Source of the DNA: an uncultured Collinsella sp.
GTDB lineage: Bacteria; Actinomycetota; Coriobacteriia; Coriobacteriales; Coriobacteriaceae
Reading direction: 5' to 3'
Assembly: GCA_900768265.1 (NCBI GenBank)
Contig: CAAGCF010000008.1
Coordinates: forward strand, 20,380-84,379
Length of the DNA: 64,000 nt
Shown here one piece after another: positions 42,947 through 51,150 of the stretch. A program made the translations under genes and the position numbers. The notes below the pieces were generated by a model that saw nothing but the letters and a program-made list of their open reading frames with translations, was not told where the DNA came from and ran no database searches. Every line of letters begins with the position of its first letter. The stretch's first letter is position 1.

Positions 42947-45307
42947 GTGAAGCTCGATACACTCGAGATTGGAAAGGACGCCGTTGTCGCATCGGTGACA
43001 TCCGATGATCAGGCGCTCCGACAGCATATTTTGGACATGGGCCTAACGCCGGGCACCGAAGTCACCATGATGAAATACGCCCCCATGGGCGACCCGCTCG
43101 AGATCCGTCTGCGTGGCTACGAGTTGACACTGCGCAAGGACGATGCCGCCCGCATTGAGCTCGTGGGTATTCACGACACCGATACGGGTCCGCGCGCTAA
43201 CGCCGCAATCGGCACGACGGAGCATCCGGCCCTGGGCGAGGGGACGTATTCGCCCCGTGCGGCAAAGACGGCCGTGCCCGAGGGCGCGCCGCTGCACTTT
43301 GCCCTCGCCGGCAACCAAAATTGCGGCAAGACCACGTTATTCAACCAGCTGACGGGCTCCAGCCAGCACGTCGGTAACTTTCCCGGCGTGACGGTCGACC
43401 GCAAAGATGGCACCATCCGTAACCATCCCGAGGCGAGTGTTACCGACCTGCCTGGCATTTACTCCCTGTCGCCGTACACAGGCGAAGAGGTCGTGAGCCG
43501 TCAGTTCATCCTTGACGAGCGCCCGGACGCCATCATCGACATCATTGACGCCACCAACATCGAGCGTAACCTGTACCTGACACTGCAGCTCATGGAGCTT
43601 GACCGTCCTATGGTCATCGCGCTCAACATGATGGACGAGGTGACCGCCAACGGCGGTGCCGTAGACGTCAACCTGCTCGAGAGCCTGTTGGGCGTGCCCG
43701 TTGTCCCCATTAGCGCTGCCCGCAACGAGGGCATCGGCGAGTTGGTGGACCACGCCCTGCACGTGGCACGGTTCCGCGAGCGCCCTGGTCGCCTGGACTT
43801 TTGTGCGCCCGACGGCCCGGACGGCGGTGCGCTGCATCGCTGCATCCACGGTATTGCTAACCTGATCGAGGACCATGCCGTGACGGCGCACATTCCGGTG
43901 CGCTTTGCGGCGACCAAGCTGGTCGAGGGCGATGAGCTGGTAACCGAGGCGCTTCACCTGGATCGCAACGAGCTCGACGCTATCGAGCACATCATCACCC
44001 AGATGGAGGGCGAGGCCGGCACCGACCGCCTGTCTGCGCTGGCCGATATGCGCTTTAGCTTTATCGGCGACGTGTGCGGGCGTTGCGTCGTCAAGCCGCA
44101 CGAGAGCCGCGAGCACGTGCGCTCCGTCAAGATCGACCGCATCCTGACGGGTCGCTATACGGCCATCCCGGCGTTCCTGGTGATTATGGGTCTCGTCTTT
44201 TGGCTGACGTTTGGCGTGATCGGCGCGGCGTTGCAGGGGCTTATGGAGGACGGCATCGCTGCCATCATCGCCTCGGCCGATGCGGGTCTCAAGGCGTTCG
44301 GCACCAACGACGTAGTGCGCTCGCTGGCTGTCGACGGCGTGCTTACGGGCGTGGGCAGCGTGCTGACCTTCCTGCCGATTATCGTCGTGCTCTTTTTGTT
44401 CCTCTCCATTCTGGAAGACTCCGGATACATGGCGCGTGTGGCCTTTGTCATGGATAAAGTGCTGCGTCGCTTTGGCCTGTCGGGCCGCAGCTTTGTGCCC
44501 ATGCTCGTCGGTTTTGGCTGTACCGTGCCGGCTATCATGTCGACCCGTACGCTCCCATCCGAGCACGACCGCAAGATGACGGTCATGCTCACGCCGTTCA
44601 TGAGCTGCTCGGCCAAGTTGCCGGTCTACGGTCTGCTGTGCGGGGCGTTTTTCCCACAGGCGACGGTTCCCGCCACGGTCTCGCTCTATCTGATTGGCAT
44701 CGCGGTCGGTTGCATCGCGGCTTTGGTGCTCAACCGCACGGCATTTAAGGGCGACCCGGTGCCGTTTATCATGGAGCTTCCCAATTACCGTCTGCCGAGC
44801 GTCAAGACGACGGTGATGCTGGCATGGGATAAGGCCAAGGACTTTATTACCAAGGCCTTTACCATTATCTTTGCCGCTACCGTGGTCATCTGGTTCCTTC
44901 AGACGTTCGACATTCGCTTTAATGTGGTCGCCGATCAGTCGCAAAGCCTGCTTGCGGGTCTCGGCAGCATCATCGCGCCGGCGCTGGCGCCGCTTGGGTT
45001 TGGCGATTGGCGTGCATCCACGGCGCTCGTTACCGGACTTATCGCCAAGGAGAGCGTCATTTCGACCCTCACGGTGCTTTTGGGCGCAACGTCGCCCGCG
45101 GTGCTGTCAACCATGTTTTCGCCGTTTACCGCTTACGTGTTCCTGGTCTTTACGCTGCTGTACCCGCCCTGCGTGGCGTCCATCGGTGCCGTTAAGAGCG
45201 AGCTGGGCGCGCGCTATGCCGTTGCCGTGTTCGCGTTTCAAGTGACGGTCGCCTGGATCGTGGCGTTTGTCGTGCATTCGGCGGGCATATTGCTGGGGTT
45301 GGCTTAG
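42947..45307 (+). CDS. feoB: FeoA-FeoB fusion ferrous iron transporter
   Basis: An inner-membrane Fe(II) importer of 786 residues in which FeoA and FeoB are one chain. Residues 1-78 are the SH3-like FeoA domain ('LDMGLTPGTEVTMMKYAPMG' and 'GYELTLRKDDAARI'). The FeoB G domain starts with 'LAGNQNCGKTTLFNQLTG' (G1), followed by 'NFPGVTVDRKDG' (switch I), 'VTDLPGIYSL' (G3) and 'ALNMMDEV' (G4). The membrane part has about eight to ten helices, with the Gate motifs 'VGFGCTVPAIMSTRTL' and 'PFMSCSAKLPVY'. The start is GTG at 42947 after GAAAGG. The leader has palindromic GGTTAACC and TTGGTTAGCC segments. Confidence 0.95.
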   Translation: MKLDTLEIGKDAVVASVTSDDQALRQHILDMGLTPGTEVTMMKYAPMGDPLEIRLRGYELTLRKDDAARIELVGIHDTDTGPRANAAIGTTEHPALGEGTYSPRAAKTAVPEGAPLHFALAGNQNCGKTTLFNQLTGSSQHVGNFPGVTVDRKDGTIRNHPEASVTDLPGIYSLSPYTGEEVVSRQFILDERPDAIIDIIDATNIERNLYLTLQLMELDRPMVIALNMMDEVTANGGAVDVNLLESLLGVPVVPISAARNEGIGELVDHALHVARFRERPGRLDFCAPDGPDGGALHRCIHGIANLIEDHAVTAHIPVRFAATKLVEGDELVTEALHLDRNELDAIEHIITQMEGEAGTDRLSALADMRFSFIGDVCGRCVVKPHESREHVRSVKIDRILTGRYTAIPAFLVIMGLVFWLTFGVIGAALQGLMEDGIAAIIASADAGLKAFGTNDVVRSLAVDGVLTGVGSVLTFLPIIVVLFLFLSILEDSGYMARVAFVMDKVLRRFGLSGRSFVPMLVGFGCTVPAIMSTRTLPSEHDRKMTVMLTPFMSCSAKLPVYGLLCGAFFPQATVPATVSLYLIGIAVGCIAALVLNRTAFKGDPVPFIMELPNYRLPSVKTTVMLAWDKAKDFITKAFTIIFAATVVIWFLQTFDIRFNVVADQSQSLLAGLGSIIAPALAPLGFGDWRASTALVTGLIAKESVISTLTVLLGATSPAVLSTMFSPFTAYVFLVFTLLYPPCVASIGAVKSELGARYAVAVFAFQVTVAWIVAFVVHSAGILLGLA

Positions 45308-45349
45308 TTATTTATTGATGGCGCAACCTCTGTGTATTGAGTTGATTGC

Positions 45350-45387
45350 GGCCCCGCATCTGTTGCTGACGGATGCGGGGCCGTTGC
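45350..45387 (+). terminator. feoAB terminator
   Basis: GGCCCCGCATC and GATGCGGGGCC form a perfect 11-bp stem with an 11-nt loop, followed by GTTGCTATAT. It abuts the next promoter. Confidence 0.75.
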
Positions 45388-45395
45388 TATATAAT
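45367..45395 (+). promoter_or_regulatory. promoter of the MFS gene
   Basis: TATAAT (45390-45395) is a perfect -10. The best -35 with a 17-nt spacer is TGACGG (45367-45372), which is weak and overlaps the terminator stem. The start codon is 37 nt downstream. Confidence 0.45.
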
Positions 45396-45431
45396 CGCCC
45401 ATCGCTCAAGACAATCGGAGAGGGTTCCTAC

Positions 45432-46628
45432 ATGACTCAGGCAAGACAAGATGGCATCTCGCTCAAGCAGTGGCTCCCGCTTATCGGGCTCGCCTGCTGT
45501 GCGTTCGTGTTCAACACGTCGGAGTTCATGCCCATCGGCCTTCTGACTGATATCGCCGCGTCGTTCTCGCTCACCGAGGCCCAGGCAGGCATCATGATCT
45601 CGGTCTATGCTTGGGGCGTCATGCTGCTGTCGCTGCCACTCATGGTGTTTGCCTCGCGCTTTGAGTTCAAGCGTATGCTGCTCGGCGTGCTCGCCGTGTT
45701 TTCTCTGGGTCAGTTCCTGTCCGCTGTGGCACCGACATATCCCATCCTGGTCTGTGCGCGCCTGGTGGTCGCTTGCGCACATGCCGTGTTCTGGTCGGTC
45801 GCCTCGATTATGGCCTCGCGCCTGGTCGACAGTCGCCACGGGGCGCTCGCCATTAGCATGATCGCCACGGGCTCGTCCATCGCGCAGATCTTTGGCCTGC
45901 CGATCGGCCGCGCCATCGGGCTGGCCGTGGGCTGGCGCATGACATTCGCCGTGGTCGGGGCCCTCTCGGCTGTTGCGGTCGTCTACCAGGCCGCGGTGTT
46001 CCCGGCCATGCCGGTGGGCGAGCGCTTTACGCTCAAACAGCTGCCCGAGCTGCTCAAGAACCCGTTCCTCATCGCGCTTTATGCGGTCACGGTCTTTATG
46101 GCGACCGGCTATTATGCGGGTTACAGCTATATCGAGCCGTTCCTGGCACAGGTCGCGCACGTCGACGCAAGCGCTATTACCATGACGCTGACGGCGTTTG
46201 GCTGCTCCGGTCTGCTCGGAAGCTGGCTGTTTGGCCGCCTGTTCGATGGGCATCGCTTCCCGTTCTTGGCTATCACGCTCTCCGGCGTGCCGGTGGCTCT
46301 GCTGCTCATGGGTCCGGTCGCATCGTCGCTCGTAGCAGTGCTTGCCGTCTGCGCGCTATGGGGCTGCTGCTCCACGGCCTTTAACGTGGCGTTTCAGGCC
46401 GAGCTCATCAAGTACACGCCGGCAGACTCGTCGGCCGTCGCCATGTCGATCTTCTCGGGCCTGTTTAACCTCGGTATCGGCACGGGCACCGCAATCGGCG
46501 GCGCCGTGGTTTCGGGTCCCGGTATCGCTTGGATTGGCTTCGCGGGCGGGGCGATTACCGTCGTGGGCGTCATCCTCGCCATCACGGTGCTGTTCCCGGC
46601 CATACGCCGCGCAAAGCCTGTCGCCTAA
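45432..46628 (+). CDS. MFS drug/sugar efflux transporter (DHA1, AraJ/SotB-like)
   Basis: An inner-membrane exporter of 398 residues with 12 helices. The N-terminal 'FNTSEFMPIGLLTDIAASF' is the hallmark of the AraJ/SotB/YdhP group. Motif A-like 'LPLMVFASRFEFKRMLLG' and 'PIGRAIGLAVGWRMTF' (motif C-like region) are present. AGAGGG lies before the ATG at 45432; the frame is open upstream to 45267 but crosses the terminator. The cargo is unknown. Confidence 0.88.
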   Translation: MTQARQDGISLKQWLPLIGLACCAFVFNTSEFMPIGLLTDIAASFSLTEAQAGIMISVYAWGVMLLSLPLMVFASRFEFKRMLLGVLAVFSLGQFLSAVAPTYPILVCARLVVACAHAVFWSVASIMASRLVDSRHGALAISMIATGSSIAQIFGLPIGRAIGLAVGWRMTFAVVGALSAVAVVYQAAVFPAMPVGERFTLKQLPELLKNPFLIALYAVTVFMATGYYAGYSYIEPFLAQVAHVDASAITMTLTAFGCSGLLGSWLFGRLFDGHRFPFLAITLSGVPVALLLMGPVASSLVAVLAVCALWGCCSTAFNVAFQAELIKYTPADSSAVAMSIFSGLFNLGIGTGTAIGGAVVSGPGIAWIGFAGGAITVVGVILAITVLFPAIRRAKPVA

Positions 46629-46644
46629 TCACGTTCCCTCATCA

Positions 46645-46709
46645 GTTGCGGTGGAATACGGACTGCTGAGCCCAATAAACCCGGCAAACAGTCCGTATTT
46701 CACCGCAAC
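46645..46709. repeat. palindromic repeat P, copy 2 (65 nt)
   Basis: GTTGCGGTGGAATACGGACTG pairs over 21 bp with the complementary right arm (one A-G/T change), 16 bp after the MFS stop. See copy 1 for the covariation. The string AAAAGAGCCCCGTCCCAAAA follows at 46734 and recurs at 16246. Confidence 0.85.
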
Positions 46710-46810
46710 TTAGAAAGGGGCTGGTGCAGCTAAAAGAGCCCCGTCCCAAAATAGCTACCCTGCTGGGCATACAATGGATGTCGTTGTGTTGGGCTTACCG
46801 GGAGGTTGCT

Positions 46811-48187
46811 ATGTGGGCATACGAGACGACGTTCTACCAGATCTATCCGCTGGGCTTTTGCGGAGCTCTGCGCGAAAACGCCGCACCCGTTGCCGAGGAT
46901 GAGCTCGCCCAGGCTGCCAACGCCGCGCCCAACCCCGATGCGCCCATAATGAAGATCGCCCAATGGGCCGACTACCTGCAGGAACTCGGCGTTGGCGCTG
47001 TGCTCATCAACCCGCCGCTCGAATCTGATAGCCACGGCTACGATACACGCAGCCTGCGCCATATCGACCGTCGCCTTGGCGGGGATGCCGATTTTGCCGC
47101 TGTGTGCGAGACGCTGCACGCCCACGGCATCCGCGTGGTGCTCGATGCCGTCTTCAACCATGTGGGCCGTGGCTTTTGGGCCTTCCGCGATGTGCAGGAG
47201 CGTAAGTGGGACTCGCCGTACAAGGATTGGTTCCACATCAACTTTGACGGTGACTCGTGCTACGGCGACGGCTTTTGGTACGAGGGCTGGGAGGGCCATT
47301 TTGAGCTTGTGAAGCTCAACCTGCAAAATCCCGCTGTGGTCGATTACCTGCTCGAGTCCGTGCGCCGTTGGGCTGACGTGTTTGGCGTTGACGGCCTGCG
47401 CCTGGACGTTGCCTATATGCTCGACCGCGACTTCATGCGTCGTCTGCATACCTTTACCCGCGAGCTCAAGCCCGATTTTGTGCTGATCGGCGAGACGCTC
47501 CACGGCGACTACAGCCAGATCGTCAACGACGAGATGCTCGACTCCTGCACCAACTATGAGTGCTACAAGGGTCTGTACTCCAGCTTTAACTCGGTCAACA
47601 TGTTCGAGATTGCCCACTCGCTGCATCGCCAGTTTGGCGGTGACCCGTGGTGCATTTATCGCGGCAAGCATCTGCTGTCGTTTGTCGACAACCACGACGT
47701 GCCGCGCCTGGCAAGCATCCTCACCGACAAGTCCTGCCTGCGCCCCGCCTACGGCATGCTGTTTGGCATGCCGGGCATCCCATGCGTCTACTATGGCAGC
47801 GAGTGGGGGATTGCCGGCGAAAAGGGCGGCCCCGATGGTGACTGGGCGCTGCGACCTGCGCTCGATGAGCCCGCGCCCAACGAGCTGACGGCCTTCATCA
47901 AGCAGCTCGCGCACCTGCGCTCGGCAGACGACGCGGCGGCCCGTGCCCTCAACTATGGTGCCTATCGCAACGTGGTGATCCAGAACAAGCAGCTGCTGTT
48001 CGAGCGCGCCTGCGACGACGCGACGGTGCTCGTGGTGGTCAATGCCGTGAACGAGCCCTATACCTTTGGAGCCGGCGAGCTCAACGGCTCCTTTGCCGAC
48101 CTACTTGCCGACGGCGCGCCCACAGTCGAGCTAACGGGTGCCCTTGAGCTTGCACCCTACGAGGTGCGCTATCTGTTGAGGGCCTAG
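46811..48187 (+). CDS. GH13 alpha-glucan hydrolase
   Basis: A cytoplasmic (no signal peptide) alpha-amylase-family enzyme of 458 residues that acts on alpha-1,4-glucans or maltodextrins. The four GH13 regions are visible: 'VVLDAVFNHVGRG' (I), 'VDGLRLDVAYML' with the catalytic Asp (II), 'VLIGETLHGDY' with the acid Glu (III) and 'LLSFVDNHDVPR' (IV). The C-terminal beta domain ends 'LAPYEVRYLL'. It lacks the N-terminal CBM34 of many neopullulanases. GGAGGT precedes the ATG at 46811. It is followed by a DNA glycosylase gene 3 nt after its stop. Confidence 0.92.
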   Translation: MWAYETTFYQIYPLGFCGALRENAAPVAEDELAQAANAAPNPDAPIMKIAQWADYLQELGVGAVLINPPLESDSHGYDTRSLRHIDRRLGGDADFAAVCETLHAHGIRVVLDAVFNHVGRGFWAFRDVQERKWDSPYKDWFHINFDGDSCYGDGFWYEGWEGHFELVKLNLQNPAVVDYLLESVRRWADVFGVDGLRLDVAYMLDRDFMRRLHTFTRELKPDFVLIGETLHGDYSQIVNDEMLDSCTNYECYKGLYSSFNSVNMFEIAHSLHRQFGGDPWCIYRGKHLLSFVDNHDVPRLASILTDKSCLRPAYGMLFGMPGIPCVYYGSEWGIAGEKGGPDGDWALRPALDEPAPNELTAFIKQLAHLRSADDAAARALNYGAYRNVVIQNKQLLFERACDDATVLVVVNAVNEPYTFGAGELNGSFADLLADGAPTVELTGALELAPYEVRYLLRA

Positions 48188-48190
48188 GCC

Positions 48191-48754
48191 ATGGCTGCGT
48201 CCGACGAGGGCTATCAACATATTGAGCATGGGTTTGAGCCCGTGTTCGATCAGCACTCGCGCGTTTTGGTGCTCGGATCGTTTCCCTCGGTGCTTTCGCG
48301 CGCCAACGCCTTTTATTACGGCAACCCTCAGAATCGCTTTTGGCGTGTGATGGCCGCGTGCCTCGGTGTGCCCGTGCCGCCCAACGAGGGAGACTTTTTG
48401 GCGAGCGGCGAGCCCGCGACGCTCGACGCCTCGATTGCTGCCAAGCGATCCATGCTGCTCAACGGCGGTGTGGCCCTGTGGGACGTGATCGAGAGCTGTG
48501 ACATCAAGGGCTCAAGCGACGCGAGCATTCGCAACGTTGTACCGGCACATATCGGGCGCATTACCGATGCAGCTCCCATTGAGCAGGTGATATGCAACGG
48601 TGGTACGGCTGGCCGGCTCTACAAGCGCTATCTACAAGAACGCACCGGGCTGCCCGCCATCGTCCTGCCCTCGACAAGTCCTGCCAATGCGGCTTGGCGT
48701 CTTGAGCACCTTGTCGAGCGCTGGCGCGAGGCAGTTGACTGGGCTGCTCTCTAA
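48191..48754 (+). CDS. DNA-deoxyinosine/uracil glycosylase (MUG/SMUG2-like)
   Basis: A base-excision DNA repair glycosylase of 187 residues from the uracil-DNA glycosylase superfamily. 'RVLVLGSFPSVLSRANAFYY' then 'GNPQNRFWRVMA' forms the catalytic pocket motif of the hypoxanthine-DNA glycosylase group. 'LPSTSPANA' near residue 165 is the C-terminal motif. It is predicted to remove hypoxanthine from deaminated adenine. It is translated after the GH13 gene with a 3-nt gap and is convergent with the next gene. The choice between hypoxanthine and uracil is by motif only. Confidence 0.85.
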   Translation: MAASDEGYQHIEHGFEPVFDQHSRVLVLGSFPSVLSRANAFYYGNPQNRFWRVMAACLGVPVPPNEGDFLASGEPATLDASIAAKRSMLLNGGVALWDVIESCDIKGSSDASIRNVVPAHIGRITDAAPIEQVICNGGTAGRLYKRYLQERTGLPAIVLPSTSPANAAWRLEHLVERWREAVDWAAL

Positions 48755-48755
48755 T

Positions 48756-49418
48756 TTAGATATTTGATTGAGCATGGGCGCCGAGGCGTTTGATGATGGC
48801 GTGCCAGATCGGCGCGGGCAGCGCGGGCTCGACACGCACCATGCCGTCGGCGTTGACGCTACCGGCATCGCCGCCGCCGAGCAGCTGGGCGTGCTCAACT
48901 GAGCAGCCCATGCGCACAGCGCCCACAAGCTTATCCATCGCTTCCGAAAACGGTCGCCGCAAGAGTCCCATGCGCGGGGAGCGACGAAGCGCCGCAATGC
49001 CGCTGCCGGCGCAGATGGCAACGCCGCCACACCACAATTGGTCATGGCGCTCACATGCCTTGTGCAGGCGAACGGCGGCCCCACGCGCCTGCTCAGTGCC
49101 CTCTTGTGCGGCTCGAATCGCGGCATAGACGCGCGTTCCCGTACCGCCAAAGCGCTCAAGCGTCTGCTCGATAGCTGTCAACGTCTCATCGTCAGCCACA
49201 TCTTCAATGGCCAGCACGATGCCATCGGCAACGCTGCCGGCGTCATTTGCCTTCAAGTCGACTGGGAGGGGGAGTGTAGTGCCGGAAAGCTGTGCATAGG
49301 CGGCGATGGTATCCTGCAGGTCCCAAAGCAAAAACTCAAGATCGGCGCTATTGGGAATGCTGATATACGCAATGGTTTGCAGCGTTTTTGGTACATCGCC
49401 GCGCGCGGTCGTCTCCAT
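48756..49418 (-). CDS. conserved protein of unknown function
   Basis: A 220-residue protein, probably cytoplasmic. The N-terminal 100 residues alternate strands and helices ('LQTIAYISIPNSADLEFLLW', 'ADGIVLAIEDVADDETLTAI'), like a flavodoxin-type alpha/beta fold. The middle has 'WCGGVAICAGSGIAALRRSP' then 'RMGLLRRPFSEAMDKLVGAV', which suggests a second nucleotide- or flavin-binding part. It is not recognised. It is convergent with the glycosylase (stops 1 bp apart) and divergent from the aminotransferase by 92 bp. GGAGAT precedes the start. The coding call is supported by GC3 pattern and spacing. Confidence 0.65.
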   Translation of the reverse strand: METTARGDVPKTLQTIAYISIPNSADLEFLLWDLQDTIAAYAQLSGTTLPLPVDLKANDAGSVADGIVLAIEDVADDETLTAIEQTLERFGGTGTRVYAAIRAAQEGTEQARGAAVRLHKACERHDQLWCGGVAICAGSGIAALRRSPRMGLLRRPFSEAMDKLVGAVRMGCSVEHAQLLGGGDAGSVNADGMVRVEPALPAPIWHAIIKRLGAHAQSNI

Positions 49419-49510
49419 GCCATCTCCTTTCCGGCTCGTTTCCGTTTAGGTTACACCGTCTGGAGGCGCTGGGCGCGCTATCCTAGTGCAACCCTTACGA
49501 AAGGAACGCC

Positions 49511-50647
49511 ATGCGTCTGCCCATGAATACCTCGCTTGCCACGCTCAAGCCCTCCGGCATCCGTCGGATTAACGCACTCGCCGCTCAGCACCCGGGATGC
49601 ATCGCGCTTGCGCTTGGCGAGCCCGATTTTCCCACGCCCGATGTGATTAGTGCCGAGGTGACCGCCGCACTGGACCGCGGTGACACGCACTATCCGCCCA
49701 ATAACGGTCGCCCCGCCCTGCGCGAGGCGTTATCTGCCTACATGGGGGACGCGGGCCTTATGTTTTCGGCCGACGAGGTCATCCTGACCGACGGCGCGAC
49801 CGAGGCCCTGTCGGCAACATTCATGGCTATGCTCAACCCCGGCGACGAGGTCATTATTCCCACGCCGGCCTTTGGCCTGTACGAGAGCATCGTCGTGGCC
49901 AACCACGCCAAGGCGGTCTTCTTGGATACGGAGCCTGCGCAATTCCAGATTGACGAGGATGCGCTTCGCGCCTGTGTGACCCCGGCGACCAAGGCCATCG
50001 TCATCTGCTCGCCCAACAATCCCACGGGTTGCATCCTCGACACGGCATCGCTCGACGCCGTGGCGCGCGTGGCAGAGCAGGCGGGCATATACGTAGTCTG
50101 CGACGACGTATACAACCGTCTGGTCTATGTGGATGGCTACGAGCGCTTTGCCCAGCGCCACCCGGAGCTGCACGACCAGACGGTGGTCATCGAGAGCTTC
50201 TCCAAGCCCTGGGCCATGACCGGCTGGCGCTTGGGCTGGCTCGCAGCGGCAGCCCCCGTCATCGCCGAGATCGCAAAGGCTCACCAATACTTAGTATCGA
50301 GTGCCGTCTCCTTCGAAATGGACGCCGCAGCCCGAGCCCTGACCGTCGACCCAACCCCCATGCTCAAAGTCTACCGAGCCCGCCGCGAACGCGTACTCGC
50401 AGCCTTAAACGCCATGGGCCTCGACGTAGTAGAGCCCGCAGGAGCCTTCTACACTTTCCCGAGCATCAAAAAGTTCGGCCTAACCAGCGAAGACTTCTGC
50501 ATCAAAGCCATCGAAGAGGCAAACGTAGCCCTAGTCCCGGGCGACTGCTTCGGCACCGAAGGTCATATCCGCCTAAGCTACTGCGTCTCCGACAAAGACT
50601 TGGACGAAGGCCTAAATCGCCTGTCCACCTTCATTTCAACCCTGTAG
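49511..50647 (+). CDS. PLP-dependent aminotransferase class I/II
   Basis: A cytoplasmic fold-type I aminotransferase of 378 residues. 'IALALGEPDFPTPDVISAEV', 'YPPNNGRPALREAL', 'ICSPNNPTGCI' (substrate and PLP contacts), 'VCDDVYNRLVY' and the PLP-lysine motif 'SFSKPWAMTGWRLGWL' are all intact, and 'GHIRLSYC' carries the carboxylate-binding Arg. It resembles the PatA/AspC-1 branch. The exact amino donor is unknown. Codon use changes abruptly near 50,285: the last third is rich in A-ending codons (GTA, GCA, CTA) that are rare before it. GAAAGGAA precedes the ATG. Confidence 0.9.
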   Translation: MRLPMNTSLATLKPSGIRRINALAAQHPGCIALALGEPDFPTPDVISAEVTAALDRGDTHYPPNNGRPALREALSAYMGDAGLMFSADEVILTDGATEALSATFMAMLNPGDEVIIPTPAFGLYESIVVANHAKAVFLDTEPAQFQIDEDALRACVTPATKAIVICSPNNPTGCILDTASLDAVARVAEQAGIYVVCDDVYNRLVYVDGYERFAQRHPELHDQTVVIESFSKPWAMTGWRLGWLAAAAPVIAEIAKAHQYLVSSAVSFEMDAAARALTVDPTPMLKVYRARRERVLAALNAMGLDVVEPAGAFYTFPSIKKFGLTSEDFCIKAIEEANVALVPGDCFGTEGHIRLSYCVSDKDLDEGLNRLSTFISTL

Positions 50648-50696
50648 TCATCAGGGACGCAACACATCAGCCCACCGACATAAGGGTTATGCGTGG

Positions 50697-50918
50697 GGCG
50701 CGTCGCTCAACGGACACGAGGATTCGCAGCAAAGTTACCGCAGCTCCGGTCCGAGGGGCCGGGTTGAGATTTTCGTAGATTCCGCACGAGCCGAAGAGCA
50801 CTTAATGTGCTCTTCGTGCGAGCCAGGACTTGACCGAGCGAAAATCTCAACCCGGCCCCTCGGACCGGAGCGTATGCAGGGTTTGTGTACGAATCCTCGC
50901 GCCCGTTGACCGACGCCG
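50697..50918. repeat. large imperfect palindrome K1 (about 220 bp)
   Basis: Three nested paired blocks are seen. The outer is GGCGCGTCGCTCAACGGACA (50697) with its near-complement ending at 50918. The middle is CTCCGGTCCGAGGGGCCGGG onward (50744-50775) with its exact complement (50838-50869). The inner is a hairpin with GAAGAGCACTTAATGTGCTC (50793 on). The inner part recurs at 63933-63990 with paired changes. It lies 49 bp after the aminotransferase and directly before the rplJ promoter. Confidence 0.85.
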
Positions 50919-50936
50919 GGGTCCCCGCCATAATAC
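50906..50936 (+). promoter_or_regulatory. rplJL promoter
   Basis: TTGACC (50906-50911) and TAATAC (50931-50936), spacer 19 nt (18 for the alternative ATAATA). The -35 lies inside the right outer arm of palindrome K1, so cruciform extrusion could affect it. Confidence 0.5.
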
Positions 50937-50949
50937 TTTCGGTTCACGC

Positions 50950-51048
50950 ACGAATCCGCTGCCAGAGACAGCCGGTGCAAACGGGCATCGCCCGCGAGCT
51001 TAATGGGACTTCCCGCCAGCCGAGGTGGTCGAGTAGATATGTCTTCTC
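50950..51048 (+). ncRNA. ribosomal protein L10 leader
   Basis: The rplJ 5' leader has the L10-binding kink-turn signature: 'GAGACAGCCGGTGCAAACGG', then 'CGCGAGCTTAATGGGACTTC' and 'CCGCCAGCCGAGG'. By family, L10(L12)4 binds here to repress rplJL. It ends in a terminator (51049-51085), so control may act by premature termination. Confidence 0.85.
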
Positions 51049-51085
51049 GCCCCCGTCGCTCATGCAGCGCGGGGGCTTTCTTTTT
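51049..51085 (+). terminator. attenuator of the L10 leader
   Basis: GCCCCCG and CGGGGGC form a stem with a 14-nt loop, followed by TTTCTTTTT. It precedes rplJ by 66 nt and fits regulation by conditional termination. Confidence 0.85.
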
Positions 51086-51150
51086 GGACATGCCCCCGTC
51101 ACGTCCTTGTGGCGGACCGTGCCCGGAAAGAATTCGAGGAGGTGTAATTC

